From Phycisphaerae bacterium (lineage in GTDB: Bacteria > Planctomycetota > Phycisphaerae > UBA1845 > UTPLA1): a DNA stretch of 9,220 nt. The stretch is taken from contig JAJDEC010000067.1 in the NCBI GenBank assembly GCA_029259995.1, positions 1 to 9,220 of the forward strand. The letters run 5' to 3'. Position numbers and translations under genes: made by a program. Shown here piece after piece: positions 1-5,042 of this stretch. How positions within the stretch are numbered: the first letter of the stretch is position 1; each line of letters opens with the position of its first letter. Under the pieces are notes generated by a model that was not told where the DNA came from, made no database searches, and saw only the letters and a list, made by a program, of their open reading frames with translations.

Positions 1-93
1 ATGATTCGAGGGTGGATTGACGGATTATTCGAGATTGACACGCGCCACTGGCGGACAGTCGACGAATTGCGATCGCCTGGCGAGGCCCACTGA
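1..93 (+). CDS. possible C-terminal tail of an upstream gene (partial, weak)
   Basis: Frame 1 is open from the first base to a TGA at 91-93 and gives 30 residues ending in DELRSPGEAH. The composition (W, D, E, R, H mixed with hydrophobics) is protein-like, and the frame could be the end of a gene that starts left of the window. The ATG at base 1 may be chance. No family can be recognised from 30 residues. It could equally be non-coding, so this is a low-confidence call. Confidence 0.22.
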   Translation: MIRGWIDGLFEIDTRHWRTVDELRSPGEAH

Positions 94-274
94 CACCGAG
101 AAAGCTCCGGCCCGCAACGCTATCAGCATGCCGCGTGCCCCCTGACCGCCGCAGCACACCCGCACGGCAAAGCCGGCCCAGCAACGAATCCCATTTTTAG
201 ATTTTGACTTCTTGACTTTTTTGAATTTGAACGCATCCGCCACCCGTCTGTCACCCCACCCGCGTGCGAATGCC
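94..274. other. intergenic stretch with AT-rich island
   Basis: I see no convincing gene here. The notable element is an AT-rich island at about 194-231 inside otherwise GC-rich DNA. It contains the heptamer TTGACTT twice (204-210 and 212-218), followed by a TTTGAA-rich stretch. It lies just downstream of the minus-strand gene that ends at 275. It may be a spacer or a promoter-like remnant, but no hairpin with a T-run was found that would support a terminator. Confidence 0.35.
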
Positions 275-616
275 TCACGCTCCCCCATCCCCGCCCCGCT
301 CAATGTCACCCGGCTTCACGCGCGTCAGAAAACCCGGATGCACATTCCACTGATGCCCGTCGTCCGTCAGGATGCCGGCCGTCTTCTTGTTCAGGCGGAT
401 CACGACGCCGGTTCTTGATTCGCCCGACGGATCATCAAACCGCACGCGATCGCCCACGTGGAACTGTGACATCATGACCGTGCTGCGGGCCTGTTGGATG
501 AGCTTGAGGCGGTCGACGATGATTCGGTTGAGGAAGTGCAGGTCGTCTTCGCCCATCTGCCGGATGGCCTCGGCCGCCTCGGCGCGATTTGTCAATTGAA
601 AAGGTCGTTGCGCCAT
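275..616 (-). CDS. hypothetical protein with C-terminal SH3/KOW-like domain
   Basis: This is a 113-residue soluble protein with no signal peptide or membrane segment. The start is the ATG at 616-614 (MAQRPFQL). It is preceded by an AAGG/GGGAAC purine stretch, and the residues upstream in this frame look non-coding (arginine/proline-rich, no pattern). Residues about 10-50 are predicted helical and charged (EAAEAIRQMGEDDLHFLNRI). Residues about 52-100 form a small beta-type domain with VGDRVRF, then a GVVIRLNKKTAGILTDDG core, and finally QWNVHPGFL. The layout 'VGDxVxF ... GxVxRxNxKTxxxxxDDGxxWxVxPGFL' is one I associate with small uncharacterised bacterial SH3/KOW-like proteins, so nucleic-acid or protein binding is conceivable but unproven. 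The gene is divergent from the respiratory operon and probably unrelated to it. Confidence 0.62.
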   Translation of the reverse strand: MAQRPFQLTNRAEAAEAIRQMGEDDLHFLNRIIVDRLKLIQQARSTVMMSQFHVGDRVRFDDPSGESRTGVVIRLNKKTAGILTDDGHQWNVHPGFLTRVKPGDIERGGDGGA

Positions 617-1003
617 GCCTTGTTCCCGTGCGTCGCGCACCTGCGATCCGATCCACGCGCGCGGCGGATCGGCGGCGACAGATTGCGCGACGGGCCTTCG
701 ACCGCCGGACTTCTGTGGACGCAGATTGTATGGCGCACGGCGGATTGATCGAACCGGCGACAATTCGTACCTATGCGGTTCGCATTCAAGTCTCTCGATC
801 GGATACGAAGCGCATCGGTGCATCAAATCCGTTGCGTCGGCGGCCGCGGCCAAACGCATGGCGCTGTTTGATCGTTCGCGAATGGACAGAATCCGGGGAC
901 TCGTTAGGATTCGGGCGTGGCCAGGACGTTTGGCCGATATCGCCATCGGTTTATGGTGGCTTTTGGTGTAACGGCGGATACCCCTGACGAGAGACAACCA
1001 GGC
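617..1003. promoter_or_regulatory. divergent intergenic region, probable operon promoter
   Basis: This 387-bp gap separates the minus-strand hypothetical gene from the Rieske gene, so both promoters must lie here or overlap it. No reading frame inside looks like a protein; they are arginine-rich and lack domain patterns. A short perfect inverted repeat CCGAT-N6-ATCGG lies at 934-949, about 55 bp before the Rieske ATG, and could be an operator or mRNA hairpin. TTGAT half-sites (for example at about 745 and 869) resemble one arm of an FNR box, but no full TTGAT-N4-ATCAA was found. No confident -35/-10 pair can be assigned. Confidence 0.4.
934..949. repeat. short inverted repeat CCGAT-N6-ATCGG
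   Basis: Five-base arms are perfectly complementary across a six-base spacer, 54 bp upstream of the Rieske start codon. The position fits a regulator site or a 5' leader hairpin. The arms are short enough to arise by chance in GC-rich DNA. Confidence 0.25.
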
Positions 1004-1525
1004 ATGGACAACACGCAAACGCACGACTGCCCCAGATCGGCGGCTGTCACTCGCCGCGGATTTGCCGCGACAATCGCCATGATCTTCGGCATCGTCGTCG
1101 GCTATGGCGCCGGGTTGTGGCAGTTCTTTCGCTATCTGGTGCCGCTGCAGAACAAGGGAAAGCGCAAGGAGCTGTTCGTCGGAACGCTGTCGGAGATGCC
1201 CGTCGGGCAGAGTCGAAACGTGAAGACGCCGGCCGGCGAAGAAATCACGCTGGCGCGGGTCGGTGACGGCGGCGACGCGCCCGAGGCGGGGTTCAAGGCG
1301 CTGTCGACCAAGTGCCCGCACCTGGGTTGCAAGGTCCATTGGGTCGCCGGCAAGAAAGAGTTTTTCTGCCCCTGCCACAATGGGGCATTCGACAAGAACG
1401 GTATTGCCATTTCGGGGCCTCCCGCCAAGGAAGGCAAGAATCTGTCGCAGTACGAAGTCCGCGTGCAGAAAGACAACGGCTGGGTCTTCGTGATGATCCC
1501 CGAAAGGAAGCGTTATGGCGCCTGA
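1004..1525 (+). CDS. Rieske [2Fe-2S] protein of a cytochrome bc-type complex
   Basis: This 173-residue iron-sulfur subunit passes electrons from quinol at the Qo site of cytochrome b to a c-type cytochrome. The N-terminus has a twin-arginine-like motif (TRRGF, residues 16-20) followed by a hydrophobic anchor (about 21-45), as is usual for Tat-exported, uncleaved Rieske proteins. The cluster motifs are intact: box I CPHLGC (104-109) and box II CPCHNG (122-127). This predicts cluster ligands C104, H106, C122 and H125 and a C109-C124 disulfide. The GPP loop (138-140) is also present. The ATG at 1004 is chosen because it puts the RR motif near the N-terminus. In-frame GTG 917 and ATG 953 would add a tail without features. 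The SD is weak (GAGAGA at about 989-994). The 3' end overlaps the cytochrome b start by 11 nt, so the two are translationally coupled. Confidence 0.94.
   Translation: MDNTQTHDCPRSAAVTRRGFAATIAMIFGIVVGYGAGLWQFFRYLVPLQNKGKRKELFVGTLSEMPVGQSRNVKTPAGEEITLARVGDGGDAPEAGFKALSTKCPHLGCKVHWVAGKKEFFCPCHNGAFDKNGIAISGPPAKEGKNLSQYEVRVQKDNGWVFVMIPERKRYGA
1503..1510 (+). promoter_or_regulatory. Shine-Dalgarno for cytochrome b
   Basis: AAAGGAAG lies inside the last codons of the Rieske gene, 4-6 nt before the ATG at 1515. It fixes the cytochrome b start and supports coupled translation. Confidence 0.65.
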
Positions 1526-2984
1526 TTCTCCGCCGAGCGTCACACACACACGATCCGCCGGCGGACGATTCTGGCAGATGCTTCCCGTCGATTGGGGACG
1601 CGTTCAGGATGTCACGAACGAACCCGTGCCCGGCCATATCAAGCGCTGGTGGTTCGCACTCGGCGGCACGCCTGCGTATCTGTTCTTCATTCAGCTGACG
1701 ACCGGCATCCTGCTGTCGTTCTATTATGAACCCTCCGTGGATCACGCCTACGAAAGCGTCAACGCGATCACGACGGCGATCCCCTTCGGCTGGTTTGTTC
1801 GCAGCATTCACAAATGGGCGGCCAACCTGATGATCATCACGGTCATCCTTCACATGTGCCGCATCTATTTCTCCTGCGCTTTTCGTCACCCGCGCCAGAT
1901 CAACTGGGTCGTGGGCTGCGGTCTGCTCGGCTGCACGCTCGTCATGGGCTTTACGGGTTATTCGCTCGTCTACGAGCAGCTGAGTTACTGGGGCATCACG
2001 GTCGCGACGGAATTGACGGCGACGGCGCCCGTCGTCGGCGAGGCCCTGGCGACATTCATGCGCGGCGGCGAAGCCGTCGGCCCCAACACGCTGACGCGGA
2101 TGTTCGTTCTGCATGTCGGCGTGCTGCCGGTTGCGATCATCATGCTGATCGGACTGCATGTTGCGATCCTGCGCATTCACGGCGTGTCGGAACTCTCGTT
2201 TCAGGCCCCGATCACGGATGACAAGTCGCGACCGCTGGCGCGGAAGACGCTGGGCGTTCGCCTGCTGGCGCTGCTCGTCGCGGTCCTCGCGCTGGGCTGT
2301 CTGTACATGGCCGTGCAGAATCCGTTCGCGATCAAGGCGATCGCCCACGAGTTGACGCTCGAAAGCAGCCGAATCGCGTGGATCATGCTGGGGACGATCC
2401 TGGCGACGGCCGCCGTGCTGCTGCATCGCGGGCATCTTTACGGATTGATGATCTGGCTGGTCGTCGCGATCCTGGCCCTGGGCAAACTCATTTTCGATCT
2501 GGTCGATCGAGCCGCGGAACAACCGACGCTGTGGCTCGTGGCCTGCGTCGTCCTCGCGACGACGGTCGTCTACGGCGCGGCGCGGCACGGCCGATTCACG
2601 GAAGGCAAGGCCGAAGACAAGCCGTTCAGCTTCTTTCCCGATCACATCGTGACGGAAGTCATGATCGGCACGCTGCTTCTGTTTCTGCTCACGTTGTTAA
2701 GTCTCGTCTTCCCGGCCCATCTGGGCGAGAAGGCGAACCCGTTGATCACGCCGGAGCACATCAAGCCCGAATGGTATTTCTTCTTCCAGTTCCGGCTGTT
2801 GAAGATCCTCGGCCTGAACACGGCCGTCATCCTGACGGGGCTGCTCGGTGTGCTGCTCGTCGCATGGCCGTGGGTCGATGCGCTGCTGGAAAAGATCGCG
2901 CCGAAGAAGGATGTCGGCGTGTATGTCGGAATCGTTGCATTCGTCATGTTCCTCGTCTTCACGGTTTGGGAAGCGATGGTTTAA
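1515..2984 (+). CDS. cytochrome b, b6/subunit IV fusion with extra membrane segments
   Basis: This 489-residue integral membrane subunit should oxidise quinol together with the Rieske protein. The N-terminal half (about 40-235) is b6-like with four helices. Heme-b ligands are H99/H113 (spacing 14) and H200/H215 (spacing 15). The 15-residue second spacing is the b6 signature, against 14 in bc1-type cytochrome b. The C-terminal part (about 366-489) is subunit IV-like: FSFFPDH, then a helix, then PEWYFFF (418-424) with the Qo-site glutamate E419, then two more helices. Between them lie about 130 residues with four further predicted membrane segments (about 243-266, 286-304, 308-328, 338-355), which neither bc1 nor b6f has. 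Where b6 has the Cys that binds heme c(n) (YCLGG), this protein has FALGG (A48), so that extra heme should be absent. The gene sits between the Rieske and octaheme genes. Confidence 0.93.
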   Translation: MAPDSPPSVTHTRSAGGRFWQMLPVDWGRVQDVTNEPVPGHIKRWWFALGGTPAYLFFIQLTTGILLSFYYEPSVDHAYESVNAITTAIPFGWFVRSIHKWAANLMIITVILHMCRIYFSCAFRHPRQINWVVGCGLLGCTLVMGFTGYSLVYEQLSYWGITVATELTATAPVVGEALATFMRGGEAVGPNTLTRMFVLHVGVLPVAIIMLIGLHVAILRIHGVSELSFQAPITDDKSRPLARKTLGVRLLALLVAVLALGCLYMAVQNPFAIKAIAHELTLESSRIAWIMLGTILATAAVLLHRGHLYGLMIWLVVAILALGKLIFDLVDRAAEQPTLWLVACVVLATTVVYGAARHGRFTEGKAEDKPFSFFPDHIVTEVMIGTLLLFLLTLLSLVFPAHLGEKANPLITPEHIKPEWYFFFQFRLLKILGLNTAVILTGLLGVLLVAWPWVDALLEKIAPKKDVGVYVGIVAFVMFLVFTVWEAMV

Positions 2985-2989
2985 GAAGG
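2984..2989 (+). promoter_or_regulatory. Shine-Dalgarno for the octaheme cytochrome
   Basis: AGAAGG overlaps the last base of the cytochrome b stop codon and sits 10 nt before the ATG at 3000. This supports that start and continued operon translation. Confidence 0.6.
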
Positions 2990-2999
2990 TTTTACGTTC

Positions 3000-4622
3000 A
3001 TGTCACTGAATACCAAGCGGATCGTCGTTTTCATTCTCGGTGTCGGGCTCTGTGTGGCCCTCATCATGGTCGCCGAAATGGAATCCCGTCGGCACATGGC
3101 CACGCAGGACATGCCCATGTCGACCTTGCTGGCCACGATTCCCGAGAGCAGCCATCAATGCATCGAATGCCATGGCCAGGCCAACGCCGGCATCGTCGAG
3201 CATTGGAAAGGCAGCAAGCATGCGGCCAAGGGCGTCGGATGCGTCGAATGCCACACGGCCGATGAAAAGGATCCCGATTCCTTCAAGCACTACGGCGAGT
3301 TGATCGCGACGGTCGTCACGCCCGGCGATTGCGCCCGCTGCCATCCGCACGAGGCGGGCGAATTCGCCCAGAGCCATCACGCGGCCGCGGGCAACATTCT
3401 CGCATCGCTCGACAACTTTCTGGCGGAAACCGTCGAAGGCGCGCGAATGCCGTTCAATCCGCACTCGCCCACGCCGGGCAAGGAGTCGGTCACGCAGGTC
3501 AACGGCATGGCCAGCGCCATGTCGGGCTGCAAGCAATGCCACGGCAGCAAAGTCGCGCTCGTTTCGACGACTGGGGGAAGCATCACAGTCGACGATCTCA
3601 AACCGGGTCCGAACGGCAAGCCGACCAATGCCGACGCATTTGGAAAGATCCTTCGGGATGAGAATGGCAAGCCGAAGTACGACACGAACTCGTGGCCCAA
3701 TACGGGCATCGGCCGACTCAATCTCGACGGCACGCTGGGTTCGTGTTCGGCCTGCCACAGTCGTCACGACTTCTCGCCCAGGCGGGCGCGTCAGCCGGAA
3801 AACTGCGGCAAGTGCCATCTCGGCCCCGACCATCCGCAGAAGGAGATCTACGAGGAATCCAAACACGGCGTCGCCTATCGCGACTTGAAGGACAAGATGA
3901 ATCTGGATTCCGCGACGTGGGTCCTCGGCAAGGACTATTCCGCCGCGCCGACCTGCGCGTCCTGTCACATGTCGGGCAACATCAGCAACGGCGGAAAGAT
4001 CACGCACGATCCGGGCAAGCGCATCAGCTGGACCAATCGGCCGCCCGTCAGCCTTGTGATGGACACGGACATCAACGGCAAGGTCATTACTGAGAAGGAT
4101 CCCGAGTTGCGCCGCAAACTGGTCGTCGATTCAGCATCGCAGAAGCGCGATCGCATGAAAGAGGCGTGCGCCACATGCCACACGCCGGATTACGTCGCGG
4201 GTTTCTACCAGCAATACGACGATCTGGTCATTTTGTTTAACGAGAAGTTTGCGAAGCCGGGCGAGAAGATCATGGGCGCCCTAAAGTCGAATGGGTTGCT
4301 GACGCCGATGCAGTTCGACGAAGAAATCGAATGGACGTGGTTCTATCTGTGGCATCACGAGGGACGCCGGGCCCGCCACGGCGCTTCAATGATGGCGCCC
4401 GACTACACGCATTGGCACGGCATGTATGAAGTCGCCGAGCGCTTTTACCAGGAGTTGATTCCGCAGGCGCGCGAAATCATCGAACACGCCCGCGAATCGG
4501 GACAGACCGAGGCGGCCGACGCGTGTGAGCAAGTCGTCAACGACATCCTCAGCCGTCCCGAACACGAGTGGATCGGCAAGTCGGAAGCGCCTCGAAAACT
4601 GCGCTACGCCGGCGACGATTAG
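3000..4622 (+). CDS. membrane-anchored octaheme cytochrome c, hydroxylamine oxidoreductase (HAO) family
   Basis: This 540-residue multiheme c-type cytochrome faces the periplasm. A single hydrophobic segment (about 8-26) has no clear cleavage site and probably acts as an anchor. Eight CXXCH sites start at residues 54, 81, 111, 177, 249, 269, 319 and 390. HAO-family patterns surround them: GIVEHWKGSKH then GVGCVECH near hemes 1-2, and SHHAAAGNILASLDNFLAE after heme 3. After the last heme comes a long, heme-free, mostly helical tail (about 400-520) with MMAPDYTHWHGMYE (464-477), which corresponds to the C-terminal helices of HAO. The family oxidises hydroxylamine or hydrazine, or reduces nitrite. 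Direction depends on a cross-linking Tyr from a neighbouring subunit that forms P460. Tyr469 and Tyr476 are in the right general region, but I cannot confirm equivalence without an alignment. Because Nap and bc genes flank it, I favour nitrite reduction, or use as the electron acceptor of the bc module. Octaheme tetrathionate reductase is a less likely alternative. Confidence 0.88.
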   Translation: MSLNTKRIVVFILGVGLCVALIMVAEMESRRHMATQDMPMSTLLATIPESSHQCIECHGQANAGIVEHWKGSKHAAKGVGCVECHTADEKDPDSFKHYGELIATVVTPGDCARCHPHEAGEFAQSHHAAAGNILASLDNFLAETVEGARMPFNPHSPTPGKESVTQVNGMASAMSGCKQCHGSKVALVSTTGGSITVDDLKPGPNGKPTNADAFGKILRDENGKPKYDTNSWPNTGIGRLNLDGTLGSCSACHSRHDFSPRRARQPENCGKCHLGPDHPQKEIYEESKHGVAYRDLKDKMNLDSATWVLGKDYSAAPTCASCHMSGNISNGGKITHDPGKRISWTNRPPVSLVMDTDINGKVITEKDPELRRKLVVDSASQKRDRMKEACATCHTPDYVAGFYQQYDDLVILFNEKFAKPGEKIMGALKSNGLLTPMQFDEEIEWTWFYLWHHEGRRARHGASMMAPDYTHWHGMYEVAERFYQELIPQAREIIEHARESGQTEAADACEQVVNDILSRPEHEWIGKSEAPRKLRYAGDD

Positions 4623-4635
4623 CGCCGCGCGGCGC
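4622..4635. repeat. 14-bp GC palindrome after the octaheme gene
   Basis: GCGCCGCGCGGCGC is a perfect palindrome beginning on the last base of the TAG stop. As RNA it can form a 5-bp stem with a GCGC loop. No T-run follows, so it is not a classic intrinsic terminator. It could protect the upstream mRNA end or tune read-through to the cupin-nap half. Confidence 0.4.
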
Positions 4636-4669
4636 CCGAACAGGGCCCCGCGGACTGCACAACAGGATT

Positions 4670-4674
4670 GGGAG
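4670..4674 (+). promoter_or_regulatory. Shine-Dalgarno for the cupin
   Basis: GGGAG is placed 8 nt before the ATG at 4683. It favours this start over the in-frame TTG at 4668, which would overlap the SD itself. Confidence 0.6.
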
Positions 4675-4682
4675 TCGAATCG

Positions 4683-5042
4683 ATGAACGCCGTGACACAC
4701 CATGCGATCGAGGATCTTGCGACCCATCAGCCGATTCCTGACGACGGAATCCTGACGCGGACGATCCACGACGACAACGCGCTGAAAGTCGTCCTGTTCT
4801 CCTTCTCGGCGGGACAGGAGCTGAGCGAACACACGGCGTCAAAGCCCGCCGTGATGCACTTCCTGGAAGGCGAAGCGGAAGTTCAACTGGGCGATCAGCG
4901 ATCGGAGGTCCGCACCGGCGCTTGGATCCACATGGCGGCGGGCACATCGCATGCGATCCGCACGAAGACGCCGACGCGAATGATGCTGTATCTGATCAAA
5001 TCCACCGCCGTCGGCGGCATGACAAAGGACGAACGCGCATGA
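4683..5042 (+). CDS. small single-domain cupin protein
   Basis: This 119-residue protein has no signal peptide, so it is probably cytoplasmic. The cupin barrel covers about 35-107. Motif 1 is GQELSEH (44-50) through VMHFLEGEAEVQLG (57-70). Motif 2 is GAWIHMAAGTSH (79-90). The usual HXH of motif 1 is HTA here (H50 kept, second His missing). H59 and H90 remain, so a metal site, if any, would be reduced or non-standard. The GGGAG Shine-Dalgarno defines the start. The stop overlaps the NapA start in ATGA, which ties its expression to NapA. Cupins of this size range from enzymes to small-molecule sensors and no substrate can be read from the sequence. A role in nitrate/nitrite/NO metabolism or NapA maturation is only a context inference. 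Confidence 0.82.
   Translation: MNAVTHHAIEDLATHQPIPDDGILTRTIHDDNALKVVLFSFSAGQELSEHTASKPAVMHFLEGEAEVQLGDQRSEVRTGAWIHMAAGTSHAIRTKTPTRMMLYLIKSTAVGGMTKDERA
5024..5029 (+). promoter_or_regulatory. Shine-Dalgarno for napA
   Basis: AAAGGA lies within the end of the cupin gene, 9 nt before the ATG at 5039. It supports that start, which also places the Tat motif at residues 6-7. Confidence 0.55.

Noticed and set aside
740..880. FNR-like TTGAT half-sites
   Set aside because: Only single arms were seen. No complete TTGAT-N4-ATCAA palindrome was found, so I do not claim an FNR site.
617..1549. Minus-strand frame that would extend the 275-616 gene N-terminally to 1549
   Set aside because: It runs antisense through the Rieske gene and its composition before the Met at 616 is Arg/His/Pro-rich without pattern. 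Only the last 113 residues look like protein.
1538..1552. Short CA repeat (CACACACACA)
   Set aside because: Lies within the start of cytochrome b, encodes part of its N-terminal tail, and is too short to matter.
1293..2645. 450-codon minus-strand open frame
   Set aside because: Antisense shadow of the cytochrome b gene, very rich in R, D, Q and H. The + strand product has unmistakable heme and quinol-site motifs.
2378..3265. 295-codon + frame across the cytochrome b/octaheme junction
   Set aside because: Out-of-frame shadow of two well-supported genes, with no domain features.
3003..4007. 334-codon minus-strand open frame
   Set aside because: Antisense of the octaheme gene. It results from GC-rich codon bias, and the + strand has eight CXXCH sites.
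4922..5038. Extended NapA start 39 codons upstream
   Set aside because: It would overlap the cupin by 40 codons and put the Tat RR motif about 45 residues in. The ATG at 5039 with AAAGGA in front is a better fit.
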